DNA of 64,000 nt from Chryseobacterium bernardetii. Its GTDB lineage: Bacteria > Bacteroidota > Bacteroidia > Flavobacteriales > Weeksellaceae. The stretch is taken from NCBI RefSeq assembly GCF_003815975.1, contig NZ_CP033932.1, forward strand, positions 4,197,501-4,261,500, in the 5' to 3' direction. The notes beneath the pieces were generated by a model, which was not told where the DNA came from, ran no database searches, and saw only the letters and a list, made by a program, of their open reading frames with translations. A program made the position numbers and the translations under genes. This document shows, piece by piece, positions 16,293 to 24,634 of this stretch (position 1 is the first letter of the stretch; every line of letters starts with the position of its first letter).

Positions 16293-16748
16293 TCAGATAC
16301 TTTCAAGGATTTCCAGTATTTCTTCACCGTAATTTTCAATTTTATGTTTTCCGAATCCTTTAATCTCCAGCAGTTCTTCTTTTCTGGCGGGTTTATACTT
16401 GGCTACAGACATAAGCTCTTTGTTACTTGCAATGAAGTAGCTTGGCAGATTTTGTTCTCTTGCTTTCTCTGACCGCCAAAGCTTCAGGGCATCAAGAATC
16501 TTTTCTTCATCAGAGTTCAAAAAATCATTTTCTGCAGAGTATTTTGCCATTTTTGGTTCTTTTACTGTATTTTTCACCAATTTTAGTTCTTCAAAATACA
16601 GGATCACAGACCAATAACATTCGTCATTTACAAAAGCAGTTTCCACTTTTATAATATCATTTCTTTCCAGAAAATCGTCAAGCATTTTCTGATCTTTGTA
16701 GAGAAGCTCTTCAGAAAGCCTGATCTTAAAAACTTTTACTTTCATCAT
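16293..16748 (-). CDS. HRDC-domain protein
   Basis: The protein has 151 residues. The C-terminal 70 form an HRDC domain: LKLWRSEKAREQNLPSYFIA, then ASNKELMSVAKYKPARKEELLEIKGFG, ending in a helix. HRDC modules bind DNA and occur in RecQ helicases and RNase D. The N-terminal half (about 1-75) contains VKVFKIRLSEE and a VILYFEEL strand but no catalytic motif. As a stand-alone protein it is probably an accessory DNA- or RNA-binding factor. It follows ssb by 14 bases on the same strand, which supports a role in DNA repair or replication. Confidence 0.83.
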   Translation of the reverse strand: MMKVKVFKIRLSEELLYKDQKMLDDFLERNDIIKVETAFVNDECYWSVILYFEELKLVKNTVKEPKMAKYSAENDFLNSDEEKILDALKLWRSEKAREQNLPSYFIASNKELMSVAKYKPARKEELLEIKGFGKHKIENYGEEILEILESI

Positions 16749-16762
16749 TTGAGTTTTTAGAA

Positions 16763-17095
16763 TTATTTACCTCCCAACAACAGGATCTCATCTACTCTAA
16801 TTTCCGTAATGTAACGCTTTACGCCGTCTTTATCATCATAAGATCTGTACGTAAGCTTACCTTCAATGGCAATTTCTTTTCCTTTAGGAACATACTTTTC
16901 CATAATTTCTGCAACTTTCCCGAAGGCAATAAGATTGTGCCATTGCGTCTCTTCTACTTTCTCACCTTTAGCATTGGTGTAGTGATCGCTTGTTGCTAAA
17001 GATACACTTGCTTTTACATTTCCGTTGTCGAAGTTTACCATTTCAACTTCTTTACCTGTGTAACCAATTAATGTTACTTTGTTTCTTAGTGACAT
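16763..17095 (-). CDS. ssb: Single-stranded DNA-binding protein
   Basis: This 110-residue OB-fold protein has MSLRNKVTLIGYTGKEVE at the N-terminus and the central segment TQWHNLIAFGKVAEIMEKYVPKGKEIAIEGKLTYRSY. These are the hallmarks of bacterial SSB. It ends straight after the OB fold. The usual flexible tail with an acidic DDxIPF end that recruits repair proteins is absent. It may be a short Bacteroidetes form or a second SSB. It is the first gene of a pair with the HRDC protein and likely binds ssDNA in the cytoplasm. Confidence 0.92.
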   Translation of the reverse strand: MSLRNKVTLIGYTGKEVEMVNFDNGNVKASVSLATSDHYTNAKGEKVEETQWHNLIAFGKVAEIMEKYVPKGKEIAIEGKLTYRSYDDKDGVKRYITEIRVDEILLLGGK

Positions 17096-17420
17096 AACTT
17101 TTAGATTTAATGATTAGTACTCCAGATATGAGACGTTCACTGTTTTCTCAAATCTCTGTTGCAAAGTTTGCGATATCACCGGAAGCCAGCCGGTTATAAA
17201 CTATTTAAATTCGTTTGTAGTCGTTTGTAGTCGGGTAAATAAAATTAAAATTGTTGAATAATTTTTGTATTCTATGGTAAAAAATCCTAAAATATTTTAA
17301 GAATAAAAAGGAATAATGCGAGCTTATACAGGAATAATAAATTTTATTTTTGTTGATAAAAATTTTGAAACCCACTATATTTTATAAGTTATTTTTTGCA
17401 AATTTGTAAAAACGTCGAAC
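17096..17420. promoter_or_regulatory. Divergent ssb/XRE intergenic region with tandem decamer
   Basis: This 325-base gap lies between divergent genes. The only clear structure is a perfect 10-bp tandem duplication, TCGTTTGTAG at 17211-17220 and 17221-17230, followed by a partial third start (TCGGG). It could be an operator for the XRE regulator. The rest is AT-rich, without a coding frame. Confidence 0.45.
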
Positions 17421-17783
17421 ATGCAAAAAGTAAAATTACGTGAAGTAAGAAAACAAAAAGGCTTCACTCAGCAACAAATTGCTGATATGCTTCCAACTGA
17501 TGTATCTAATTATAGCAGGAAAGAAGCTGGAACTGTAGGGATAACAAAAGCAGAATGGGCTAAACTTGCAAAGTTTTTAGATGTTACTTTAGAAGAGATT
17601 TACGAAGAAGATGAACCAAATATTGTTGTAAATAATCCGGTTTTTAATGATAGTCCGGGAGCATCTGGTGCTATTGGAAATAATGTTAATAATTTCTCAA
17701 ATGAATTAAGCATAGAAATCATTAAAACAATGCAGGAATACATCAGCCTGCTAAAAGAGGAAATCAATAGATTGAAAAAGTAA
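17421..17783 (+). CDS. XRE-family helix-turn-helix regulator
   Basis: The protein has 120 residues. The N-terminal 65 form a Cro/CI-type HTH: LREVRKQKGFTQQQIADML, then SNYSRKEAGTVGITKAEWAKLAKFLDVTLEEIYEEDEPN. The rest is an Asn-rich linker and a C-terminal helix (about 95-119) that may dimerise. Such small XRE proteins commonly repress nearby promoters. The divergent region shared with ssb carries a tandem decamer. It is transcribed alone and closed by a strong terminator. Confidence 0.88.
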   Translation: MQKVKLREVRKQKGFTQQQIADMLPTDVSNYSRKEAGTVGITKAEWAKLAKFLDVTLEEIYEEDEPNIVVNNPVFNDSPGASGAIGNNVNNFSNELSIEIIKTMQEYISLLKEEINRLKK

Positions 17784-17824
17784 TTGATAGCATCATTTGT
17801 TTAGCCTGCTGATACCAAGATATA

Positions 17825-17855
17825 AAAATCAGGATAGAAGTTCTATCCTGATTTT
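17825..17855. terminator. Bidirectional terminator
   Basis: The 13-bp arms AAAATCAGGATAG and CTATCCTGATTTT have a 5-base loop. It lies between the convergent XRE and O-methyltransferase genes. Confidence 0.88.
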
Positions 17856-17895
17856 CTTTTGAATAAATAATGTATAAATCTTTTGAGTTTTCAGG

Positions 17896-18918
17896 TCAGG
17901 CTTTTTCACATTCAACAATACTTTTGCTGGGTGTTCCTATATCAACAAAGCGGCTAAACTTTAATCCTGCTTTTTGTATAAGCTGTTTAAACTCATCCAG
18001 TGTTCTTTCTCTTCCTGTGAGGCAGGACATCATCACAATATCCAAGAGTTTGGCAATATGAGGTGTATTAAGCGAATCATCCGGAATAACAGCATCTATG
18101 ATCAATAGCTTTGCGCCTTTGGGCATAGCGTGACAGCAATTTTTAAGGATCTGTACGCATTCATCATCACTCCAATCATGCATAATCCATTTCATGGTAT
18201 ACAAATCTGCAGCTTCCGGAATTTTTTCAAAAAAACTTCCAACAGCTACCGTACATCTCTCTTTTAAATGTTCAGGAATAAGCTGAATTGTCTTTTCAAT
18301 TACATGGGCTTCATCAAAAATAATTCCATGGCCGCCAGGGCTGGCATCCAGGATAGTATGAATAAGAACCCCGTTACCACCACCTATATCTACTATTTTT
18401 TTGTAGGGACTGAAATCATAATTTTCCATAATCCCATTAAGCTCCATCCCGGACATTCCGGTCATACCTTTTCCGAAATTCTCCCCTATTTCCGGATCTT
18501 TTTTATTGTATTCCCAAAGACTTAATCCGTGGATGCGCTCAAAAGGAACCTCACCGGTCTGGACTGCGTAGGTAAGCTCTCCGTAAGCCGGAAAATGTTC
18601 ATTCATAATGGTCAGAACAAAATTTTTTGCTGTTCCGGGAACATCGGTTTGCAGGGCAGCTCCGAAATCGTTCAAAGTAAAAGTTTTATTTTCTGATTCT
18701 TCAAATATTCCTACACCACTCAACGCTCTCATTACCCGATACAGTTGGGCTTCATGCGATTGTGTTTCTTCTGCAAGAATAGAAATAGTTTTAGGACCAG
18801 AGGCCAGTAAATCTGCAATATTGAGTTCAGCAGCTGTTTTTACACATCCGGTTAGCCATAAACCACCGAGTATTTCAAACATTTTAAAAGTAAACTCCGG
18901 TTTAATGTTTTTTTTCAT
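17896..18918 (-). CDS. SAM-dependent O-methyltransferase (Methyltransf_2 type)
   Basis: The protein has 340 residues. An N-terminal winged-helix dimerisation domain (about 15-90) is followed by a Rossmann methyltransferase domain with the SAM loop VDIGGGNG (176-183). The catalytic-base motif is MHDWSDDE with His247, and LLIIDAVIP, LLDIVMM and GRERTLDEF complete the pattern. This is the plant/polyketide small-molecule O-methyltransferase family, which methylates phenolic hydroxyls. The substrate is unknown and there is no biosynthetic cluster around it. It is probably cytoplasmic and transcribed alone. Confidence 0.9.
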   Translation of the reverse strand: MKKNIKPEFTFKMFEILGGLWLTGCVKTAAELNIADLLASGPKTISILAEETQSHEAQLYRVMRALSGVGIFEESENKTFTLNDFGAALQTDVPGTAKNFVLTIMNEHFPAYGELTYAVQTGEVPFERIHGLSLWEYNKKDPEIGENFGKGMTGMSGMELNGIMENYDFSPYKKIVDIGGGNGVLIHTILDASPGGHGIIFDEAHVIEKTIQLIPEHLKERCTVAVGSFFEKIPEAADLYTMKWIMHDWSDDECVQILKNCCHAMPKGAKLLIIDAVIPDDSLNTPHIAKLLDIVMMSCLTGRERTLDEFKQLIQKAGLKFSRFVDIGTPSKSIVECEKA

Positions 18919-19025
18919 AATCGTATTAGATTGTTATCTATTGCGTATAAAAAACAAGAACAAACCTGAGCAACTTGTTCTTGCCTGACACATGTTAAAT
19001 TTGAAATTAAGTTTTAATAATAAGA

Positions 19026-19817
19026 TTAATCTTTGGCCTGAGAAATCCTTGTTATACTACTGATAGTGGCATCCAATGGGGTATCAGATTTTATTTTAAT
19101 AAGATATCCGCTGCCTATAGATAAAGGATCGGCAACACTCACCAGGTAAAAAACAAGATCTCCGGAGGTTACCCCATTAGGAGCAACAGCGGTCTGATCT
19201 ATTGAAAATGTTGAAGGCGGAACAGGATTTGAAAGGTTTACCGTTACGAAGGCTACAGAACCATTATTCTTGTTGGCATAACTTACAATAACTCTCCACA
19301 TATGAACTTGTCCGGCAATAGGGTTTTCTAAAAACCGATTTGTTGCCGAATCATATATATCTCCGGGTACCGGGTTGATAATATTTTCCGGCCATGTGGT
19401 TGTAGGAGATGATGCAAAGTCTGTCACAATGTTCATTGGAGTTTGATAGACAATGTTTTGGTAAGTCATTAAAGGAACTCCTCCGGAAGATCTGAATGCA
19501 AATGAAGGTTTTACACCTGCTCCACTGTTCAGCTTTACCACTCCTTCATTAGCTGTTGTAAGGGTTTGGGAAGAAATGACAGTACTCCACTGTGTGCCGT
19601 TGTAGTACCTAAGTGTTTTATTACTAGAATCATAAATAACCATTCCTGCGGTAGGTGCGGTAACATTTGCAGGAGGGTTGGCATTTCTGGTGAGAACAAC
19701 AGCAGAATTAGCTGAGGTAACATCTAAAACTCCCTGAGGGCTTGTTGTATTAATCCCTACCTGAGCAAAAGCGAATGAAGAGCATAAAATGCTAATAAAT
19801 AAATTAGAATTTTTCAT
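19026..19817 (-). CDS. Secreted fibre-like protein, unknown function
   Basis: A signal peptide (MKNSNLFISILCSSFAFA, then QVGIN) starts at 19817. The frame is open to 19862, but the added residues only weaken the signal, and a start at 19841 is also possible. The mature N-terminus (VGINTTSPQGVLDV) and the GMVIYDSSNKTLRYYNGTQW repeat are the head-like motifs seen in many Bacteroidetes surface proteins and phage tail-fibre-like proteins. They usually form trimeric beta structures. The C-terminal 150 residues are beta-rich and unfamiliar. No endosialidase chaperone domain or T9SS signal is present. It is probably periplasmic or exposed on the outer surface. Confidence 0.7.
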   Translation of the reverse strand: MKNSNLFISILCSSFAFAQVGINTTSPQGVLDVTSANSAVVLTRNANPPANVTAPTAGMVIYDSSNKTLRYYNGTQWSTVISSQTLTTANEGVVKLNSGAGVKPSFAFRSSGGVPLMTYQNIVYQTPMNIVTDFASSPTTTWPENIINPVPGDIYDSATNRFLENPIAGQVHMWRVIVSYANKNNGSVAFVTVNLSNPVPPSTFSIDQTAVAPNGVTSGDLVFYLVSVADPLSIGSGYLIKIKSDTPLDATISSITRISQAKD

Positions 19818-19862
19818 GGCTATGTTTTTTAATTTTTTCATATCGAATTTACAAAAAAACAC

Positions 19863-20209
19863 AATACTGTGAAATAAAAATTAAATATATTTAAATGAAA
19901 ACAAGTAAGTTGTATAAAATTCTAATAAAAAAACAACAATAAAAAAGTATGTAATTGTGGCTACAAAGCTTTATTGAGTAATTTTATAAGTAAAAGACTG
20001 ATATACGTTTTAAGAACAAGAAAATATTTTATTTTGCAGCAATGTGTTCATGTTTTCATATAATTTCGCCTTAAATAAATATTTTTTAGGAACTATGATT
20101 AATAAAGCATAAATCATCCTTAATACTATCCATTTACAAACGGATAATTATGTATCTTTGTCTTACAAGAACCATTTATTCAAAATACAAATAAAGAAGA
20201 ACAACCTGA
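19863..20209. promoter_or_regulatory. Divergent AT-rich region with -7 box for the HPP operon
   Basis: This 347-base gap lies between divergent genes. TATCTTTG (20153-20160) matches TAnnTTTG, 50 bases before the HPP gene. A TTTA at 20133-20136 is a weak -33. No gene or palindrome was seen in the remainder. Confidence 0.4.
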
Positions 20210-20812
20210 ATGAAGAAGGCCATAAAAAGAACATACAGAGTTTCGAAATATGTGATCTATAAAGAAACACTTGTTGATTACAGGGAACATTTCTGGTCAT
20301 TTTTAGGTGCTTTTTTCGGAATTGGACTAATTGCCTTTATACAGTCTCATTCTTTACCGGAGACGGAAAATATATTCCTGATCGGTTCTTTTGGAGCTTC
20401 AAGTGTTCTTATTTATGGAGCTATCCAAAGTCCGCTGGCTCAACCCAGAAATTTGGTGGGAGGGCATGTGCTTTCTGCATTGGTTGGCGTTACAGTTTTT
20501 AAGATTGTTCCGGATATTATATGGCTTTCTGCCCCATTGGCTGTAGCCTTTTCTATAGTTTTGATGCAGTATACCAAAACCCTGCATCCGCCAGGCGGAG
20601 CAACAGCTCTTATTGCGGTAAGCTCTACGGGGAAAATTCCGGAATTAGGATATTGGTACGTTATCTCTCCGGTTCTTTCGGGGTGTATTATCCTGCTGCT
20701 TGTGGCTTTGTTTTTCAATAATATAACCTCCAACAGGAGCTATCCTTCACACAGCAGGTTTGTTAGATTGTTAAAGAAAAAACATGCTCATGGGCATAAA
20801 ATGAAAAAATAA
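20210..20812 (+). CDS. HPP-family integral membrane protein
   Basis: The protein has 200 residues and four to five transmembrane segments, starting near residues 28-45. The family signature HPPGGATALIAV (about 126-137) is present, and GSFGASSVLIYG with QPRNLVGGH before it completes the HPP pattern. Some HPP proteins in plants and cyanobacteria transport nitrite into organelles or cells. Whether this one does is unknown. It starts a tight plus-strand run: the zinc-ribbon gene follows after 3 bases. Confidence 0.88.
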   Translation: MKKAIKRTYRVSKYVIYKETLVDYREHFWSFLGAFFGIGLIAFIQSHSLPETENIFLIGSFGASSVLIYGAIQSPLAQPRNLVGGHVLSALVGVTVFKIVPDIIWLSAPLAVAFSIVLMQYTKTLHPPGGATALIAVSSTGKIPELGYWYVISPVLSGCIILLLVALFFNNITSNRSYPSHSRFVRLLKKKHAHGHKMKK

Positions 20813-20815
20813 ATT

Positions 20816-21160
20816 ATGAATTGCCTGGAATGTGGCGAAAAAATCATCGGGAGGTCTGATAAAAAATTCTGCAATGATGCCTGCCGGAACGCCTATAACA
20901 ACAAGCAGAACAAAGATTCTACGAATCTGATGCGAAATATCAATAATAAACTCCGTAAGAATTACAGAATCCTTACGGAAGTAAATATTGATGGGAAAAC
21001 AAAAGTTGCCAAATCCAAACTAGACAGTCTCGGCTTTGATTTTGATTATTTCACCAACATAAAAGTTTATAAAAACGGATCCGAATACAAGTTTATTTAT
21101 GATTACGGTTATAAGCTTTTGGAAGAAGATTTCATTCTGATCGTTAAAAATCAGGCATAA
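20816..21160 (+). CDS. Zinc-ribbon protein of unknown function
   Basis: The protein has 114 residues. An N-terminal CLECGEK and FCNDACR pair (Cys3, Cys6, Cys18, Cys22) can bind zinc, followed by a basic helix (NKLRKNYRILTEV) and a beta-rich C-terminus (KVYKNGSEYKFIYDYGYKLLEEDF). It resembles short Zn-ribbon proteins common in Flavobacteria. A nucleic-acid-binding role is possible but unproven. It lies 3 bases after the HPP gene and 30 bases before an epimerase gene. Confidence 0.8.
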   Translation: MNCLECGEKIIGRSDKKFCNDACRNAYNNKQNKDSTNLMRNINNKLRKNYRILTEVNIDGKTKVAKSKLDSLGFDFDYFTNIKVYKNGSEYKFIYDYGYKLLEEDFILIVKNQA

Positions 21161-21190
21161 CCATCCTATACCACCACAAAATAGATATGT

Positions 21191-22102
21191 ATGAAAGAAG
21201 TTGTTTTGATTACCGGAGCAAGCGGTCTTATTGCAAAAGAACTGGCAAAAAAGATTGAAAATGAATTTGAGGTAAGGTTCCTTACCCGCAAAAAAAGACA
21301 GGTAAATGAATATGAATGGGATATCACAAAGGGTACCATTGATGAATCTGCCTTCGAAAATATTTCCCACATTATTCATCTGGCAGGCGCCAATATTTCA
21401 GAAAAGCGCTGGACGGCGGAAAGAAAAAAAGAACTGATTTCCAGCAGAGTAGATTCAGCCGCATTATTACGAAATACTTTAAGAAAAAAAGAGATTAAAC
21501 TAAAATCTTTTATCTCTGCATCCGGTATTAATTTTTACGGAACAATAACTACTGAAAAAATATATTCTGAAACAGATCCGCCAGGCCACGACTTCCTCAG
21601 TGAAGTTGTTGTTCTATGGGAAAGAGCTGCCGATCATTTTAAAGAGCAGAACCTTGCAGAAAGAGTTGTTAAGGTACGAACAGCTGTTGTTCTTTCTGAA
21701 AAGGATGGAGCTTTAAAGAAAATGCTTCCTCCTATAAAATATGGCATTGGTTCGGCTTTGGGAAGCGGCAAACAATATATGCCGTGGATCCATATTGAAG
21801 ATATTTGCTCTATCTATGAGTTCGCTCTTAAAAACACGAGCTTCCATGGAGCTTATAATGCGGTTTCCCCCCAGCATACAACCAATTCAGAATTAACCAA
21901 AAAAATTGCTGAGGTACTGAAAAAACCTTTATTTATGCCTAACGTTCCAACCTTTGTTTTAAAAATCCTGTTTGGTGAGCTGGCAAATGCAATCCTGGAA
22001 GGCTCAAGGGCTTCTTCTCAAAAACTTCAGAATGCAGGCTTTCAGTTTAAGTTTCCTGATTTGTATGAAGCACTGAATAGCCTACTAAACAAAGAGAGAT
22101 AA
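21191..22102 (+). CDS. TIGR01777-family SDR epimerase
   Basis: The protein has 303 residues. It has an NAD(P)-binding GASGLIAKELA loop (about 9-19), HLAGANI (about 64-70), SASGINFYG (about 115-123), and the C-terminal DUF1731 part from about 250. This is the YfcH/TIGR01777 extended short-chain dehydrogenase family, usually called an epimerase, though the substrate is not known for most members. It is soluble and cytoplasmic. The following Crp/Fnr gene begins 6 bases after its stop, so the two are co-transcribed. Confidence 0.92.
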   Translation: MKEVVLITGASGLIAKELAKKIENEFEVRFLTRKKRQVNEYEWDITKGTIDESAFENISHIIHLAGANISEKRWTAERKKELISSRVDSAALLRNTLRKKEIKLKSFISASGINFYGTITTEKIYSETDPPGHDFLSEVVVLWERAADHFKEQNLAERVVKVRTAVVLSEKDGALKKMLPPIKYGIGSALGSGKQYMPWIHIEDICSIYEFALKNTSFHGAYNAVSPQHTTNSELTKKIAEVLKKPLFMPNVPTFVLKILFGELANAILEGSRASSQKLQNAGFQFKFPDLYEALNSLLNKER

Positions 22103-22108
22103 TTGTGT

Positions 22109-22699
22109 ATGGAAGAAAGTTTAATTCTAAAGAATATCTCCAGACATATTTCTTTAAGTGACGAAGAAACCTCTTATTTTTTGTCTCTCCTGAAAGAAAA
22201 AAAGATTCAGAAAAAAGAGCAGATTATAAAACAGCAACAGTTCTGTAAAGACATCAACTTTGTTTTATCAGGTATTCTAAGAGCATTTTATACAGATGCC
22301 TCAGGAAAAGAATCCACCATCATGTTTGCTATTTCAGACTGGTGGATTACAGATATGTATTGCTTTATTAATGAAAAGCCTGCCATGCTGAATATTGAAG
22401 CGCTTGAAGAAAGTTTAATTCTACAGCTTTCTAAAGACAACCTTGATAAACTGTATTGCAGGGTTCCTAAATTTGAAAGGTTTTTCAGAATTATGATGCA
22501 AAATGCCTATATCAGGGAGCAACTCCGTATCATTGAAAATTTATCTCTCCCTGCAGAAGAACGGTATTATAATTTTCTTAAAAAGTATCCGCTGGCTGCA
22601 GAACGCGTTACTCAAAAACAGATTGCTTCTTATCTAGGAGTTACTCCTGAATTTTTAAGTATCATTAAAACAAATAAGCAAAAAAGTAACTGCTCTTAA
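22109..22699 (+). CDS. Crp/Fnr-family transcription regulator
   Basis: The chosen ATG at 22109 gives 196 residues. A TTG two codons earlier also opens the frame but has no support. The N-terminal cyclic-nucleotide-binding fold is clear (LKNISRHISLSD, then SGILRAFYTDASGKESTIMF, WWITDMYCF). The C-terminal helix-turn-helix is short: TQKQIASYLGVTPEFLSIIK. No Fe-S cysteine pattern is present, so the signal is unknown. A second member of the same subfamily is at 49512-50072. Confidence 0.88.
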   Translation: MEESLILKNISRHISLSDEETSYFLSLLKEKKIQKKEQIIKQQQFCKDINFVLSGILRAFYTDASGKESTIMFAISDWWITDMYCFINEKPAMLNIEALEESLILQLSKDNLDKLYCRVPKFERFFRIMMQNAYIREQLRIIENLSLPAEERYYNFLKKYPLAAERVTQKQIASYLGVTPEFLSIIKTNKQKSNCS

Positions 22700-22752
22700 A
22701 CTATATTATTTTTTTTATCTTATAAGTTCTGTTATTTTACTCAAAAAAAATT

Positions 22753-23112
22753 ATGCTCATACTTATTGCAGGTCCTTACCGCAGCGGAACCAATGACAAT
22801 CCTGAACTTATTCAGCAGAACCTAAATAACCTGGAAGCGGCCGCCTTACCAATTTTCAGAAAGGGACATATTCCCATCATTGGAGAATGGGTGGCACTCC
22901 CATTGATTAAACTGGCAGACTCCATACAAATTGGAGATGAGGCCTGGCAAGAGATACAATACCCGGCTGCCCACCGTATTCTTGAAAAGTGCGATGCAGT
23001 TCTCCGTATTGAAGGAGACTCAAAAGGAGCCGATGAGGATGTAAGAATTGCCAGAGAAAAAGGCCTTACCATTTATTATAATATAGAAGATATTCCTTAT
23101 GCAAAATCCTGA
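22753..23112 (+). CDS. DUF4406-like protein (nucleoside deoxyribosyltransferase fold)
   Basis: The protein has 119 residues beginning [12 protein letters not shown]. It contains [26 protein letters not shown] (about 77-102). This glycine-rich start and the GxSxGAxxDV segment are those of DUF4406 and nucleoside 2-deoxyribosyltransferase-like proteins, which handle nucleotide bases or sugars. The exact reaction is unknown. Its end overlaps the NudK gene by 14 bases, so the two are translationally linked and may both act on nucleotide-type metabolites. Confidence 0.82.
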   Translation: MLILIAGPYRSGTNDNPELIQQNLNNLEAAALPIFRKGHIPIIGEWVALPLIKLADSIQIGDEAWQEIQYPAAHRILEKCDAVLRIEGDSKGADEDVRIAREKGLTIYYNIEDIPYAKS

Positions 23113-23680
23113 TATTACTATTTTAAAAACAGATATTTTATCTAACAACTGGTATACTTTAAATAAAGTAACTTTTACGGTCCGAAAAAAGGATGGAACT
23201 ACGGAAATCCAAAGCAGAGAAGCTTATGACCGTGGAAACGGAGCGGTTATTTTGCTCTATAACAAAATATCCAACACTGTTATTCTGACCAGACAATTCA
23301 GATTACCCACTTATATCAACGGAAATACTTCCGGAATGCTTATTGAAGCCTGCGCAGGTCTATTAGACAATGATAATCCTGAAGACTGTATCAAAAGGGA
23401 AACGGAAGAAGAAACAGGATACAAGATTTCAAAGGTTGAAAAGGTATTTGAAGCCTATATGTCTCCCGGCTCTGTAACGGAAATCCTTTATTTTTTCGTT
23501 GCCGAATATTCCAGTGATATGAAAATTAATGATGGTGGCGGTCTTGAAGAGGAAGGCGAGCAGATTGAAGTACTGGAATTATCTTTTAATGAAGCACTTA
23601 CCATGATTGACACTGGAGAAATTAAGGATGCCAAAACCATTATGCTGTTGCAGCATTTGAGAATAAAGGGGATTTTGTAA
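23099..23680 (+). CDS. nudK: NUDIX hydrolase, GDP-mannose pyrophosphatase NudK type
   Basis: This 193-residue protein follows E. coli NudK from end to end: [25 protein letters not shown], then the Nudix box [22 protein letters not shown] (about 87-108). The tail is [19 protein letters not shown] and [11 protein letters not shown]. NudK cleaves GDP-mannose and related nucleotide sugars to the sugar phosphate and GMP. It overlaps the preceding DUF4406-like gene by 14 bases. The start is fixed by the aligned N-terminus. Confidence 0.93.
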   Translation: MQNPDITILKTDILSNNWYTLNKVTFTVRKKDGTTEIQSREAYDRGNGAVILLYNKISNTVILTRQFRLPTYINGNTSGMLIEACAGLLDNDNPEDCIKRETEEETGYKISKVEKVFEAYMSPGSVTEILYFFVAEYSSDMKINDGGGLEEEGEQIEVLELSFNEALTMIDTGEIKDAKTIMLLQHLRIKGIL

Positions 23681-23733
23681 TGGTTTCCTAAAAAATTTAA
23701 GACAGAAACATAATTTTAAAAAGCTTATTAACT

Positions 23734-24123
23734 ATGAATAACTTATCAACTCTTCAGCATGTAAAACTTGCAATCAATCCTAAATTTCAGGACTGGGTTC
23801 TTTTTAAAAATGATACTTATATTATTTTTGACGATATTAGTACTGTAGAAAACATACAGAATGAAGCCATCAAACTAATGCAGGAATTCGGCCCTGTATT
23901 TGCCGGGGGTTCTGCAGGAGATTTCAGTGTCATTCATCTGAATTCTACTGAAGGCTGGCTTGTTTCCGGACATGGATATGGCATGTATACTTATGTGCAT
24001 CCATCTGAACTGGACAGTGAGACTCCTAATGACCTTGAGATAGGACTACTGGGAAGATCTAAACGGAACAGTGACGGGGAAAATCCAGAGATTGTACATG
24101 TTAATACCCAGAGCAATCCTTAA
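23734..24123 (+). CDS. Hypothetical protein
   Basis: The 129-residue protein has no family that I recognise. It has no signal peptide or membrane segment. The N-terminal 60 residues are mixed alpha/beta (VKLAINPKFQDWVLFKNDTYIIF). A glycine-rich middle, VFAGGSAGDFSVIHL, precedes GHGYGMYTYV. The acidic composition resembles immunity or accessory proteins that come in small-gene runs, but there is no partner toxin here. It lies between nudK and a DUF2750 gene on the same strand. Confidence 0.6.
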   Translation: MNNLSTLQHVKLAINPKFQDWVLFKNDTYIIFDDISTVENIQNEAIKLMQEFGPVFAGGSAGDFSVIHLNSTEGWLVSGHGYGMYTYVHPSELDSETPNDLEIGLLGRSKRNSDGENPEIVHVNTQSNP

Positions 24124-24168
24124 CCAAGATTTATAAAACAGAGAAACATCACTCCATAATTTATATCT

Positions 24169-24627
24169 ATGCTTCAAGACCACATTACCTTAAAGAACCG
24201 TTATCAGGATTTTATCAGAAAAGTAAGCGAAACAGAAATAGTTTATGGCTTAAAAGACGATAAAGGATATGCTACTTCCTATTCCAACGATCTGGAATAC
24301 GAAGATGGTGAACCTGTGCAGCTCATCTGTTTCTGGGCAAATGCAGCAAGGGCAAAATCTTGTGTAGACAGGGAATGGAACCAATATGAGGCCTCTCCTA
24401 TTCCGCTTAATGAGTTTCTGGAGAACTGGTGCCTGGGAATGAACAGTGATGGACTGATGGTGGGTGTTGATTTTGACAGCAACCTGTTTGGCTATGAAGC
24501 TGAACCTTTAGAATTAGCTCTTGAAATTATTAAAGAGCTTAAGAAAAACAGAAAATCACTATTGCTAAGAAAGTTCAATGATCTTGAAGATATGGAAGAC
24601 CAGATCAGAGAAGTATTAAAAGACTAA
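24169..24627 (+). CDS. DUF2750-domain protein
   Basis: The protein has 152 residues. The pattern RYQDFIRKVSETEIVYGLKDDKGYA, CFWANAARAKSC and PLNEFLENWCLGM, followed by GVDFDSNLFG, matches DUF2750. Members are small soluble proteins of unknown function. It is followed after 7 bases by a membrane protein gene, so they are likely one unit. Confidence 0.82.
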   Translation: MLQDHITLKNRYQDFIRKVSETEIVYGLKDDKGYATSYSNDLEYEDGEPVQLICFWANAARAKSCVDREWNQYEASPIPLNEFLENWCLGMNSDGLMVGVDFDSNLFGYEAEPLELALEIIKELKKNRKSLLLRKFNDLEDMEDQIREVLKD

Positions 24628-24634
24628 AAGGTTC

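Noticed and set aside
19026..19817. Fibre-like gene as evidence of a prophage
   Set aside because: No integrase, capsid, terminase or lysis gene is present, and the protein has a signal peptide.
22103..22108. TTG start for the Crp/Fnr gene
   Set aside because: An ATG two codons later leaves a normal-length protein, and the extra residues are not needed. The same reasoning applies to the TTG at 49500.
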